Notes: generated by a model from the sequence alone, not told the origin. A stretch of DNA of 64,000 nucleotides from JACCZR01 sp963844805 (GCA_963844805.1 CAWJPU010000002.1:128176-192175), one strand, 5' to 3'. Numbered from the stretch's first letter, positions 53,436 through 63,941 are shown. Program-made: numbers and translations.

Positions 53436-53447
53436 TAGGATCCGGCC
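53436..53447 (+). promoter_or_regulatory. Leaderless promoter (TAGGAT, 6 nt, GTG)
   Basis: TAGGAT at 53436-53441, 6 nt before the GTG of the four-helix membrane protein that leads the P450 gene. Confidence 0.55.
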
Positions 53448-53891
53448 GTGAGCCCGGCGAACGCGGAGCGGACGGTCGTTCTCGTCATGCGCGCGCTGGT
53501 CGTGGGCTTCGCCGTCAGCGGGGTCCTGTTCCTGGTCGTGCCCGACAGCGTGATCGGGACCCTCGACGACGTCGGGGACGCCATCGGCGGCTTCAGCGAC
53601 GGGCCGGCCTCCGAGCAGAAGCTGTGGGTGGCGCTGTCGTTCGCGTACATGGTGGTGATCACCGGCATCGCGGCCGTGGTCTCCACCGACGTGGTCCGCT
53701 ACCGGCCGCTGATACTCGTGCTGGCCGCCGGCAAGATCGCCTCGTCGGTCCCCGCGCTGGCGTTCTTCGTCTTCCACAGCGACGACTTCATGTACCTGGT
53801 GACCTTCCTCGTGGACGGCAGCCTGGTGCTCGTCGCGCTGTGGTGCTGGGTGCTGGCGGGCCGGGTGGCCCGACCGGCGGTCGCCGCATGA
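53448..53891 (+). CDS. Four-helix membrane protein of unknown function
   Basis: A 147-aa product with four membrane segments: about 10-32, 62-82, 88-112 and 116-138. No family recognised. Its stop overlaps the P450 start as ATGA, so the two are coupled; a helper or transport role for the P450 product is possible but unsupported. Confidence 0.75.
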   Translation: MSPANAERTVVLVMRALVVGFAVSGVLFLVVPDSVIGTLDDVGDAIGGFSDGPASEQKLWVALSFAYMVVITGIAAVVSTDVVRYRPLILVLAAGKIASSVPALAFFVFHSDDFMYLVTFLVDGSLVLVALWCWVLAGRVARPAVAA

Positions 53892-55211
53892 GCACGACGG
53901 CGCTCACGCCGGTGGACGAGCTCGACCCGCCCGAGCTGCCCTACGACGACCCCACGCTGCGCGGCCCGCGCTTCCACGAGGTGCTCGCCGAGCTGCGCGA
54001 GCGGGGCTGGCTGGCCAAGGTGCCGCTGGGCTACGCGGTGCTCGACCGCGAGTCCGCGGCGTTCTTCCTGCGCACCCGCTCGGCCACCTTCCCGGGGCTG
54101 AAGATCGCCGAGATCTTCCAGATCGACGAGGGGCCGCTGGCCGAGGAGATCCGCCGCAACATCCTCCACCTCAACGGCGAGGACCACAGCCGGCTGCGCA
54201 ACCTCGTCAACCCTTCGTTCACCCCGCGGGCGGCCAACCGCTGGCGCCCCGCCATGCGCGAGGTGCTGAGGGCCTGTGGCAGGGCGGCGAGCGCTGCGAG
54301 TTCGTCGACAGCTTCGCCAAGGCCTACCCCTCGATGGTGATCGCCACCGTGATGGGCGCTCCGCTGGAGGACGCGCCGCGGCTGCACCACTGGTCGGACT
54401 GGATCCAGCGGCAGTTCGACGCCACCGCGCTGATGGAGCAGCGCCCCCAGATCGAGGAGGCGGTGCAGGAGTTCTACGACTGGGCCGCCGAGCTGCTCGA
54501 GCACCGCCGCGACGACCCGCGGGAGGACCTGATCTCCACGCTGCTGACCGCCCGCTACGAGGGCGACCGGCTCGACGACGACGAGCTGATCAACCTCGTG
54601 CTCAACGTGCTGGTGGGCGGCGTGGACACCACCCAGTCCCAGCTCGCCCAGGCATGCGCCTGTTCGCCGAGAACCCCGAGCAGTGGGAGGCGCTGCGCGC
54701 CGATCCCGAGGGCCTGGCCCCGAAGGCGGTCTGGGAGGCGCTGCGCGTGGAGCCGATCACGCCCTTCACCGCCCGCATCGCGCTCGAGGACATCGAGTTC
54801 CGCGACGTGCTGTTCCCCGAGGGAACCGTGGTGATGGTCGCCGCGGCCTCGGCCAACCGCGACGGCGTCGGACCCGCCTTCGACATCACCGCCGAGCGCG
54901 ACGTCGGCAAGCCGCTCACCTTCGGCGCCGGGCCGCACTACTGCCTGGGCGCGAACCTGGCCCAGGCCGAGATGCAGGAGGGCCTGCGCTTCTTCGCCGA
55001 GCGCATGCCGGGCCTGGCGCTCGACGGCGAGCCGGAGTACGGCTCGGTGCAGGGGGTCTACGGGCTGGACCGCCTGCCACTGCGCTGGAGCAGCGCCTGC
55101 CGTGCTCGACCAAGCGGCGCTCGTGGGTACCGACGCCGATGGTGCGCTCGCCTCGCGCACCTCCACTCGAAGCGCAGCTGCGCTCCTCGACCACCTCGCG
55201 CAGGACCCTGA
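53888..55211 (+). CDS. Cytochrome P450, two frameshifts
   Basis: Soluble bacterial monooxygenase of about 400 aa. I-helix LVGGVDTTQSQLAQ (oxygen-activating D-T pair), ExxR helix as WEALRVEPI (the usual Glu-x-x-Arg reads EALR), and the heme loop FGAGPHYCLGANLAQAE with the Cys ligand. HLNGEDHSRLRNLVNPSF is typical of CYP families in actinobacteria. Shifts near 54277 and 54651; one base removed at each repairs it. Family sequence ends near LDRLPLRW (about 55090), but the frame stays open to 55211, against the converging thioesterase gene. Substrate unknown. Confidence 0.88.
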
Positions 55212-55408
55212 ACCTCACCCCCACCTCGAAGCCCACCGTGGCCTTGCCCTCGGGCAGCCCGCCGAAGGCCAGCATGGCCGCGTTGCGCTCCATCATCGCG
55301 ATCATCCCGGGGGTCGACAGGACCGTCGCCGAGGTTCCACCGACGTCGGTGAGCAGCCTGTCGCCACCTCGAACTCGTCGAGCGCTCGGCGCCGGGCTGA
55401 GCCCTCAA
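55058..55408 (-). CDS. Thioesterase-family protein, broken by several shifts
   Basis: Hotdog-fold pattern like fluoroacetyl-CoA thioesterase (FlK) relatives: LTDVGGTSATVLSTPGMIAM, ERNAAMLAFGGLPEGKATVG, FEVGVR and GERTIGVGTHERRLVEHG are all readable, but in at least three frames, and the middle is shorter than in the family. The TTG at 55406-55408 overlaps the previous stop as TTGA. Either heavily error-laden or a real decaying gene. It converges with and overlaps the P450 end. Confidence 0.5.
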   Translation of the reverse strand: MRAQPGAERSTSSRWRQAAHRRRWNLGDGPVDPRDDRDDGAQRGHAGLRRAARGQGHGGLRGGGEVQGPARGGRGAQLRFEWRCARRAHHRRRYPRAPLGRARQALLQRSGRRSSP

Positions 55409-55960
55409 GCGGCCCGCGGCTCGGTGGGCCGGAAGGCAGTGCCCTCCTCCTCGAGCGTCAGCGCCCGCGAGGAGGCGATGCCGATCACCGCGAGGCGATC
55501 AGCGACAGCCAAGCGCCGGCCTTCACCGTCGTCCCGGCGTCCAAGCCCGGCTGCTGCACGATGCGGTAGGCGACCAGCAGCGCGGCGAGCGCCGCGGTCA
55601 GGGCCGCCGCGGCGCTGGGCGTGCCGGGCGGCTCGAAGCGCCGGCCGGCTGCTCGGGCGAAGGCCGCGACCGCGGCGAAAGCCACGGTGGCGAACAGGAG
55701 GACCAGCAGGACCGAGTCGACGAAGGCCAGGGGCTGCACGGCGTTGCGCTCGGCGCCCTCGGCACGCTCGGCGGCGCGCTCCTCGACCTCGCGCCCGATC
55801 TGTCCGCTGGGGCCCGGGTTGGGGTCCTCGATGCGCTCGATCCGTCGCGCCTCGTCGCCCTGCGGGGGTGCTGTACCAGTCGACGCCCATCGTGAACAGC
55901 AGCGCCAGGGCAGCCACGAAGGCCACCCAGTCCCAGCGATTCAGGCGCGTCGAAGCTCAC
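55405..55960 (-). CDS. Membrane protein A of a tandem pair, frameshifted
   Basis: About 184 aa with four membrane segments: WVAFVAALALLFTMGVDWY, then an acidic loop, AFVDSVLLVLLFATVAFAAV, ALTAALAALLVAYRI, and a last helix at ALAVIGIASS. Shifts near 55950, 55868 (C run) and 55497. GTG start at 55960. Same layout as the next protein, sharing an aromatic W/PWY motif after the first helix, so the two look like paralogues. Function unknown. Confidence 0.62.
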
Positions 55961-56496
55961 CGCGGGGCGGGAGGCTGCTCGATCTCGGGCACGTGGTCGA
56001 CCGGCCTGCCGGTCTGGTCGGTGGGGCGGCCAGCCTTGCTCAGCCGCTCGTCGCGCATCGCCAGCAGCGTGCCGGCGAAGATGACGAGCGTGGCGATCAG
56101 CGCGAGATCGGGCGCCCGCCGCGGTGGAGGTCTCGACGCGGGTCTCGGCGGGCACGCCGCCGCTCGGGCGCCGGCGAGGAGCCGAGGTGGATCAGAGCCA
56201 GGATCAGCGCGACGAGCGAGGCGAGCGACAGCAGGCTCGCGTACGTCGAGCGGAACGGCGACCGTCTGCTCGAGCGCGGTGTCGATCGCGAGGCCGACGG
56301 CCGCCACGGCCACGATCAGCAGCAACAGGTCGGCTACCGCCATCGACTCGAACGCGTTCTGGGAGGGCAGGGACGGCCGCGGGCCGAAGGACGTGGCCAC
56401 GTCGTGGGTGTACCAGGGCAAGAGCAGGGCGACGACGAGCAGCAGCCCCGAGAGCCCGACGATCACCTCTCCCGCGCGTAGCCGCCGCAGGTCCAC
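55957..56496 (-). CDS. Membrane protein B of a tandem pair, frameshifted
   Basis: About 179 aa, four membrane segments: GEVIVGLSGLLLVVALLLPW, VADLLLLIVAVAAVGLAID, LLSLASLVALILALIHLG and DLALIATLVIFAGTLLAM. Shifts at about 56120-56260. GTG at 56496, 5 nt after folD. Topology and the PWY motif match protein A, pointing to duplication. Likely co-transcribed with pcrA-folD. Confidence 0.62.
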   Translation of the reverse strand: MDLRRLRAGEVIVGLSGLLLVVALLLPWYTHDVATSFGPRPSLPSQNAFESMAVADLLLLIVAVAAVGLAIDTALEQTVAVPLDVREPAVARLARRADPGSDPPRLLAGARAAACPPRPASRPPPRRAPDLALIATLVIFAGTLLAMRDERLSKAGRPTDQTGRPVDHVPEIEQPPAPR

Positions 56497-56501
56497 GGCG
56501 C

Positions 56502-57337
56502 TCAGGGTACGGCCTCGAGCTGGGCCTTCGCGGCGGCGACGGTGTTCACCAGCAACATCGCGCGCGTCATCGGGCCCACCCCGCCGGGCACGGGCGTGAT
56601 CGCCCCGGCGACCTCGCGGACGGCCTCGAAGTCCACGTCGCCGGTGAGCCCGTCGTCGGTGCGGTTGGTGCCCACGTCGATCACCGTCGCCCCCTCCCCC
56701 ACCATGTCGGCGGTGATCAGCCCCGGCGAGCCGGCCGCGGCGACGAGCACGTCGGCCCGGCGGCAGGTGGCGGCGAGGTCGCGGGTGCGCGAGTGGCAGT
56801 GGGTGACGGTCGCGTTGGCCGCCAGCAGCAGCGCGGCCAGCGGCTTGCCCACCAGCTGCGAGCGGCCCACCACCACGGCCTCGGCGCCCTCGAGCTCCAC
56901 GCCCGGCGTGCGCGAGCAGCTCCATCACGCCGGCGGGCGTGCACGGCACCAGGCCCGGCCGGCCCTGCGCCAGCATCCCGGCGCTCAGCGGCGTCAGCCC
57001 GTCCACGTCCTTGCGCGGGTCGATGAGCGCGGTCATCTCGGCGTCGTCCAGGCCGTCGGGAAGCGGGAGCTGGAGCAGGATGCCGTTTACGCGCGGGTCG
57101 GCGTTCAGCTCGGCGAGCAGGTCCGCCACGTCCTCGGGGGCGGGCTCGTGGTGGAAGGACTCGATGCCCACCTGGGCGGAGTCCTCGCGCTTCATGCGCA
57201 CGTAGACCGCCGAGGCGGGGTCGTCGCCGACCAGCACGGTGGCGAGCCCCGGCGGCTCGGGCAGCGCGGCCACCTCCCGGCCACCCGCTCGCGCACCGCA
57301 GCCGCGACCGCCTTGCCGTCGATCACCGTGGCCGCCA

Positions 57338-57338
<1 letters not shown>
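56502..57338 (-). CDS. folD: Methylenetetrahydrofolate dehydrogenase/cyclohydrolase, two frameshifts
   Basis: Bifunctional one-carbon enzyme. VLVGDDPASAVYVRMK (with the catalytic-type Tyr and Lys) near 40, GILLQLPLPDGLDD near 85, DPRKDVDGLTPLSAGML, then VVVGRSQLVGKPLAALLL (NADP site) and TPVPGGVGPMTRAML. Shifts near 57281 and at the C run 56902-56904 are each repaired by removing one base, giving about 278 aa. ATG at 57338 overlaps the pcrA stop. One-carbon units would link to serine made by serA. Confidence 0.92.
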
Positions 57339-59516
<2,178 letters not shown>

Positions 59517-59528
59517 CCTTCGAGAATA
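59517..59528 (-). promoter_or_regulatory. Leaderless promoter of pcrA (TATTCT, 6 nt, GTG)
   Basis: TATTCT at 59523-59528 on the minus strand, 6 nt before the pcrA GTG. Confidence 0.6.
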
Positions 59529-59584
59529 CGAGTGCGTCCGGCCGCGACTTCCGCTAAGTTGCCGCGTTCAATAACGAGTAAAGC

Positions 59585-59720
59585 CGAGTCCCTTCCGCGC
59601 TGGGCGGACGGGAGCGGGGGAACCAAGCAGGTGGGGCGAATCGCCGGGTGTTCCCGGCGTAGCGCGATCTCTTCAGCGCGAGCCCGTCAGCTAACCCCGT
59701 AGGCATGAGAAGAGAAAGGG
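59585..59720 (+). ncRNA. Candidate cyclic di-AMP riboswitch (ydaO-yuaA type)
   Basis: The conserved blocks come in order: GGGAGCGGGGGAACCAA, GGGGCGAATCGC, a variable hairpin (CCGGGTGTTCCCGG), then CCGTCAGCTAACCCCGTAGG and an AGAGAAAGGG end. The known ydaO class has GGGGAACC, GGGTGAATC and CGTCAGCTAACC.CG.AGGC in this order and often precedes cell-wall hydrolase genes in actinobacteria. The downstream gene here is an NlpC/P60 protein 14 nt away. In the family c-di-AMP usually turns expression off. Boundaries are approximate. Confidence 0.85.
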
Positions 59721-59733
59721 ACCCGCCTACAAC

Positions 59734-60468
59734 ATGGCCCGAACGATTCGCCTTGCGCTGGCCCTCGGCGCGCTGCTGGCCTTCACCGTCGCCCCGGCCG
59801 CCGATGCGGCCCGCTACGGCTCCCGCACCCTCAAGCAGGGAATGCAGGGCACCGACGTCAAGACGCTTCAGCGCTACCTCACCAAGGCCGGCTACCGGAC
59901 CTCTCGCGACGGCGAGTTCGGCCGCGGCACCACGCGCAGCGTCAAGCGCTTCGAGCGCAAGAAGCGCCTGCGCGTCAACGGCGTGGTCCCGCGCTCGGAC
60001 GCCCGCAGGATCAAGCGCGCGGCGGCGGCGGCTCAGCCGGTCGACACCGCCCCGTTGCCCGACAAGGCCCGGCTCGGCAGCAACGGCCTGGCCATCGCCC
60101 CCACCTCCGCACCGGAGCGCGTCAAGCAGGTGATCGCCGCGGCGAACAGGATCGCCAAGAAGCCCTACGTCTACGGCGGCGGGCACGGAGACGGCGAGTC
60201 GCGCGGATACGACTGCTCGGGCTCGGTGTCCTACGCGCTGAAGGGTGGCCGCATGCTGGGCCGCTCGCTGGACTCGACCGGGTTCATGCGCTACGGCCGG
60301 CCCGGGCGGGGCAAGTGGATCACCACGCGGGCCAACAGCGGCCACGCCTACATGATCGTGGCGGGGCTGCGCTTCGACACCAGCGCCCGCAAGCGGACGG
60401 GCACCCGCTGGTCCAGGCGCATGCGCTCGCCCCGCGGCTACACCGCTCGCCACCCGCGCGGGTTCTAG
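59734..60468 (+). CDS. Secreted NlpC/P60-like peptidase with peptidoglycan-binding domain
   Basis: Exported 244-aa protein: signal peptide (about 1-26, VAPAADAA), a PG_binding_1 domain (GSRTLKQGMQGTDVKTLQRY, then GEFGRGTTRSVKRFERKK), a linker, and a C-terminal cysteine-peptidase fold with Cys in GYDCSGSVSYAL near 167 and His in SGHAYMIVAGLRFDTS near 205. Likely cleaves peptide stems of peptidoglycan. Very basic C-terminus. ATG at 59734 follows the candidate c-di-AMP riboswitch. Confidence 0.9.
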   Translation: MARTIRLALALGALLAFTVAPAADAARYGSRTLKQGMQGTDVKTLQRYLTKAGYRTSRDGEFGRGTTRSVKRFERKKRLRVNGVVPRSDARRIKRAAAAAQPVDTAPLPDKARLGSNGLAIAPTSAPERVKQVIAAANRIAKKPYVYGGGHGDGESRGYDCSGSVSYALKGGRMLGRSLDSTGFMRYGRPGRGKWITTRANSGHAYMIVAGLRFDTSARKRTGTRWSRRMRSPRGYTARHPRGF

Positions 60469-60699
60469 TCAGAGGTCGCGGCTGAGGAAGATCGCCCTGG
60501 CCCCGGCCGCCAGCACGCCGAGGTAGACCAGGGTCCACAGGACCAGCGCGAGGCCGCTGGGGCCACCGAGGATGTCGGCGGTGTCGATATCCGGCCCCAG
60601 CGAGCCCAGCGCCGACAGGTACCAGGGGCCTACCCTGGCCCGCGATGCGCCTTGTGGAGCAGGTCCGCGAGCACTGCGCCGAGGTGGCCGGCCGCGCAC
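60469..60699 (-). pseudogene. Possible fragment of an ABC-2 permease C-terminus
   Basis: An open frame whose last 50 residues read like the end of an ABC-2 type permease: LGPDIDTADILGGPSGLAL, LVLWTLVYLGVLAAGARAIF, LSRDL. It has no convincing start, and its 5' end runs into the divergent queuosine-salvage gene. Probably a remnant, or a shadow; nothing else of a transporter is present. Confidence 0.3.
60631..60644 (+). promoter_or_regulatory. Near-leaderless promoter (TACCCT, 8 nt, ATG)
   Basis: TACCCT at 60631-60636, 8 nt before the ATG of the queuosine-salvage gene. Confidence 0.45.
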
Positions 60700-61517
60700 G
60701 CTGGGTGGAGATCGACACCGCGCGGCTGGGGGGCGTCGAGCCCGGGCCGCCGCCCGCGCTCGACCCCGAGCGCCACTTCCTGGAGGGCAGCCGGGAGGAG
60801 GTCTGCGCCTACCTGCTCACGCTTGACGCGATCAACTTCGGCTCTGGCTGGTTTCCGACGCTGCGAAAGCGGCCCGGCTGCTCGGGCTACTTCACCGTGG
60901 CCTGGGGGCTGGCCGACCGCTTCCGGGCGGCCGGGCCGTGGTCGCCGGCCGAGCTGCGCCTCCTCAGCGCCGCCGACATCGCGGCGGTGCTGGGCCAGGA
61001 CCCCGGACACGACCTGATGGAGCTGTTCGGTGAGGCGCTGCGCGATCTGGGCCGCTTCCTGGACCAGCGCGCGCCGGTCGAGGTGGTGGACGCGGCGGGC
61101 GGCTCGGCCGTGGCCCTCGCCGAGGAGTTGGCGCGCGGCATGCCCTTCTTCGCGGACACCGGCTTCTACAAGCGCGCCCAGATCACCGCCAACGACATGG
61201 CGCTCGGCGGCGTGGCCGAGTTCTCCGACCTCCACGACTTGACGATCTTCGCCGACAACCTGGTCCCGCACGTGCTGCGGGTGGACGGCGTGCTGCGCTA
61301 CGAAGCCGAGCTGGCCGCGCACATCGACGCGGGAGAGCTGCTGCCGCCCGGCGAGCAGGAGCAGGAGATCCGCGCGTGCGCGCTGCACGCCTGCGAGCAG
61401 ATCGCCGCCCGGCTCGGCGTCAGCGCGCCCACGCTCGACGTGTGGCTGTGGAACCGCGGGCAGGCGCCGCGCTACAAGGCGATCCCGCGCCACCGCACGC
61501 GGACGGTCTTCTACTAG
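60645..61517 (+). CDS. Queuosine 5'-phosphate N-glycosylase (queuosine salvage protein)
   Basis: A 290-aa member of the DUF2419/Qng1 family, related to DNA glycosylase folds; it frees queuine from queuosine 5'-phosphate. LLTLDAINFGSGWFPTLRK near 50, FYKRAQITANDMALGG near 175, LTIFADNLVPHVLRVDGVL near 200 and the end WLWNRGQAPRYKAIPRHRTR are family hallmarks. No queuosine synthesis gene is in the window, so it would scavenge. ATG at 60645. Its stop overlaps the cysE stop region (61514-61517). Confidence 0.92.
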   Translation: MRLVEQVREHCAEVAGRARWVEIDTARLGGVEPGPPPALDPERHFLEGSREEVCAYLLTLDAINFGSGWFPTLRKRPGCSGYFTVAWGLADRFRAAGPWSPAELRLLSAADIAAVLGQDPGHDLMELFGEALRDLGRFLDQRAPVEVVDAAGGSAVALAEELARGMPFFADTGFYKRAQITANDMALGGVAEFSDLHDLTIFADNLVPHVLRVDGVLRYEAELAAHIDAGELLPPGEQEQEIRACALHACEQIAARLGVSAPTLDVWLWNRGQAPRYKAIPRHRTRTVFY

Positions 61518-62251
61518 CCGCCGGCCGAGTCGGGCCCGCGGCGGTTGGGAAGCTCGCGCACCTCGGCGCCCTCGGGCTTGCGGCCCGTCAGGTCGGCCAC
61601 CATCTCCTCCAGCTCGCCGACCCGGTTGGCCAGGCCGCGGATGGCGTCGGCCACGGGGTCGGGGAGGTGGGCCCAGTCGGCGTCGGGGCCGCTGGGCCGC
61701 TCGCCGTCGACCCGCACCGGGTGACCGGGGTTGCCGACCACAGTGGCCGACTCCGGCACGTCGTGGATGACCACGGTGCCCGCGCCGATCTTCGCGCGGT
61801 GGCCGACGGTGATCGGGCCGAGCAGCTTGGCTCCGGAGCCGACCACCACGTCGTCGCCCACCGTCGGGTGGCGCTTGCCGCGCTGGAAGCCGGTACCGCC
61901 CAGGGTCACCTGCTGGTAGAGCGTGACGTTGTCGCCGATCTCCGCGGTCTCGCCGATCACCACCCCCGCGCCGTGGTCGATGAAGGGCCCACGGCCGATC
62001 CGCGCCGCCGGATGGATCTCGACCCCGGTCCACGTCCTGGTCACCGCGGCCAGCAGGCGCGGCGCGATCGGCACGCCGGCGTCGTGCATCACGTGCGCCA
62101 CGCGGTAGGAGAGCAGCGCCTGGACGCCGCCGTAGGTGAGCAGGATCTCCGCGCGGCCGACGTCGCGGGCGGCGGGGTCGCGGTCCTGCGCGGCGGTGAG
62201 GTCCTCGCGCAGCTCGCGCGCGACGCGGGTGAGGGTGCCGAGCCCGAGCAT
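61514..62251 (-). CDS. cysE: Serine O-acetyltransferase
   Basis: Makes O-acetylserine for cysteine synthesis. The 245-aa left-handed beta-helix protein has GVEIHPAARIGRGPFIDHGA (hexapeptide repeats), VVIGETAEIGDNVTLYQQVT, LGGTGFQRGKRHPTVGDDVV and the catalytic-type His pair. A C-terminal helical extension (ANRVGELEEMVADLTGR) is unusual and may be a coiled coil. ATG at 62251, 4 nt after the cysK stop, so the two form an operon. Confidence 0.95.
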   Translation of the reverse strand: MLGLGTLTRVARELREDLTAAQDRDPAARDVGRAEILLTYGGVQALLSYRVAHVMHDAGVPIAPRLLAAVTRTWTGVEIHPAARIGRGPFIDHGAGVVIGETAEIGDNVTLYQQVTLGGTGFQRGKRHPTVGDDVVVGSGAKLLGPITVGHRAKIGAGTVVIHDVPESATVVGNPGHPVRVDGERPSGPDADWAHLPDPVADAIRGLANRVGELEEMVADLTGRKPEGAEVRELPNRRGPDSAGG

Positions 62252-62255
62252 CGTC

Positions 62256-63203
62256 CTAGGGCGCGAAGAAGGGCTGCGAGATGTAGCGCTCGCCGGAGTC
62301 CGGCATGACCACCACGATCCGCTTGCCGGCGAACTCGGGCCGGTTGCCGACCTCGATGGCGGCCCACAGGGCGGCCCCGCACGAGATCCCGGCCAGCACG
62401 CCCTCCCGGCGCGAGCACTGCCGCGCCGTGTCCAGAGCATCCTCGTCGTCGACTGCGATCACCTCGTCGAGCACCGAGCGGTCCAGCACGTCGGGCACGA
62501 AGCCGGCGCCTATGCCCTGGATCTTGTGCGGGCCGGGCAGGCCGCCGGAGAGGACCGGGGAGGACTTGGGCTCGACGGCCACCACGTGGAGGCGCGGGTT
62601 GCGCTCCTTGAGCCTCTCCCCCGCTCCGGTGATCGTCCCGCCCGTTCCCACGCCGGCCACCAGCACGTCGACCCGGCCCTCGCAGTCGGCCCAGATCTCC
62701 TCCGCGGTGGTACGCCGGTGGACGTCGGGGTTGGCCGGGTTGGAGAACTGGTCGGGGATGAAGAAGTCGGCGCTGTCGCCCGCGATGCGGGTGGCGGCCT
62801 CCATCGCCTCGTTCATGCCCCCCATCGACTCGGTGATCTCGACCTTCGCGCCGTAGAGGCGCAGCAGCGCCTCGCGCTCGCGGCTCATGCCCTGCGGAAG
62901 GGTCAACGCGAGCTCGTAGCCCTTGGCGGCGCACACGAAGGCGAGCGCGATGCCGGTGTTGCCCGAGGTGGCCTCGACGATGGTGGTACGGCCGGGCTCG
63001 ATCCGGCCCTCGGCCTCGGCTGCCTCGATCATCGCCACGCCGATGCGGTCCTTCACGCTGCCCGCCGGGTTGTAGGCCTCGAGCTTGCCGACCAGCTCCG
63101 CGGGGCACTCCGGCGCGAGCCGCTCCAGCCGCACCATCGGCGTGCCGCCGACGTGCTCGGCGAGCGTGGCGGGGATCGCGCCGGCAGGCGACGAGATTTC
63201 CAT
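62256..63203 (-). CDS. cysK: Cysteine synthase A (O-acetylserine sulfhydrylase)
   Basis: PLP enzyme adding sulfide to O-acetylserine. The 315-aa product has the Schiff-base Lys in NPAGSVKDRIGVAMIE near 50, the Asn loop EATSGNTGIALAF near 78, GVGTGGTITGAGERLKE near 180 and GISCGAALWAA near 270. IQGIGAGFVPDVL fits CysK rather than cystathionine synthase. ATG at 63203 with TACGGT 7 nt upstream. Upstream of it (63204-63463) I see only G+C-rich noncoding sequence. Confidence 0.96.
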   Translation of the reverse strand: MEISSPAGAIPATLAEHVGGTPMVRLERLAPECPAELVGKLEAYNPAGSVKDRIGVAMIEAAEAEGRIEPGRTTIVEATSGNTGIALAFVCAAKGYELALTLPQGMSREREALLRLYGAKVEITESMGGMNEAMEAATRIAGDSADFFIPDQFSNPANPDVHRRTTAEEIWADCEGRVDVLVAGVGTGGTITGAGERLKERNPRLHVVAVEPKSSPVLSGGLPGPHKIQGIGAGFVPDVLDRSVLDEVIAVDDEDALDTARQCSRREGVLAGISCGAALWAAIEVGNRPEFAGKRIVVVMPDSGERYISQPFFAP

Positions 63204-63216
63204 CGCTCTCACCGTA
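63204..63216 (-). promoter_or_regulatory. Leaderless promoter of cysK-cysE (TACGGT, 7 nt, ATG)
   Basis: TACGGT at 63211-63216 on the minus strand, 7 nt before the cysK ATG. Confidence 0.6.
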
Positions 63217-63463
63217 CCGGCCCCGCCGGTGGCCGCCGTCGCTAGCGGGGCACGATCGCCGTGCCCACGGAGCGCCGCCGGGTTGCGGTCACCGCCGCCG
63301 AGGCACTCCCACTGGGATCGGGCCCGCGGCCGAGGGCGCCGCGATGCCGGCGAGGCGAGACACGCCCGAAGGGAGGGCATCCGTCCCTATCGGTCGCGGG
63401 CGGCCGCCCCTTGAAGCCCGGCTGGCGCCCGGCCCTCGGGCGTCGCCGCACTCGTCTGGGGCT

Positions 63464-63653
63464 TCAAGAAGGGTGACAACGCCGTGGTGCGCGGCAGTAA
63501 ACAGTTTGCAGCAGTGATCAAAAACGAGATTGAGATCGCGGGTCTGGTGCCCGATAAAGATCGTGTTATCTATCACTACGCGGAATCATTAAAAGCAAAG
63601 CAGAACAACGCGGCGACGCCGACAAATTTTCCGCGTTTGCCCGTTCGCCATTA
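63464..63653 (+). pseudogene. 3' end of a foreign ORF at a probable junction
   Basis: An open frame ending in TAG at 63651-63653, reading GFKKGDNAVVRGSKQF and then AAVIKNEIEIAGLVPDKDRV, IYHYAESLKAKQNNAATPTN. Base use (many A/T third positions) is unlike the rest of the window, and the frame upstream of about 63464 is G+C-rich without protein-like character and hits a stop near 63414. It looks like a gene 3' end joined to other DNA. Family not recognised. Confidence 0.5.
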
Positions 63654-63712
63654 GTTTAAGACAAGGTTTTTGATAGAAGAGTTCGAAAATTCCGTCAGGG
63701 GACACCCGATCG

Positions 63713-63802
63713 ATGCGATTTGACTGGATGACCATCGTAGCTATTCTTGTCGTTGTTGTTGCAATTGGCTATCTGATATTGAAACGCCGCAGTAAGACTT
63801 AG
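63713..63802 (+). CDS. 29-aa single-helix membrane peptide
   Basis: ATG at 63713 to TAG at 63800-63802. The peptide is a short polar start, one helix (IVAILVVVVAIGYLIL) and a basic end (KRRSKT), the pattern of real small membrane proteins. AGGGG lies 13 nt upstream. It is in the low-G+C right-end segment. Too short to be sure. Confidence 0.35.
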   Translation: MRFDWMTIVAILVVVVAIGYLILKRRSKT

Positions 63803-63860
63803 CCGTCACCAATTCGTCACGAACCTTTACAGGCAGTACAAGGGTCGTAGTGTGCCATTT

Positions 63861-63941
63861 GTAGGGGCGGCCCTCTGTGGCCGCCCCAGGTTTCCCCACA
63901 TTGTGTTTCCGAGCTGGGGCGGCCACGGAGGGCCGCCCTAC
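63861..63941. repeat. Long inverted repeat (28-nt arms)
   Basis: Arms 63861-63888 and 63915-63941 match as inverted copies with one substitution and one gap, around a 26-nt A+T-rich loop. The core is GGGGCGGCC...GGCCGCCCC. Similar G+C-rich palindromes are, from memory, common intergenic repeats in some other phyla, and nothing like it occurs elsewhere in this window. The remaining 63803-64000 holds no gene I can see. Confidence 0.8.
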
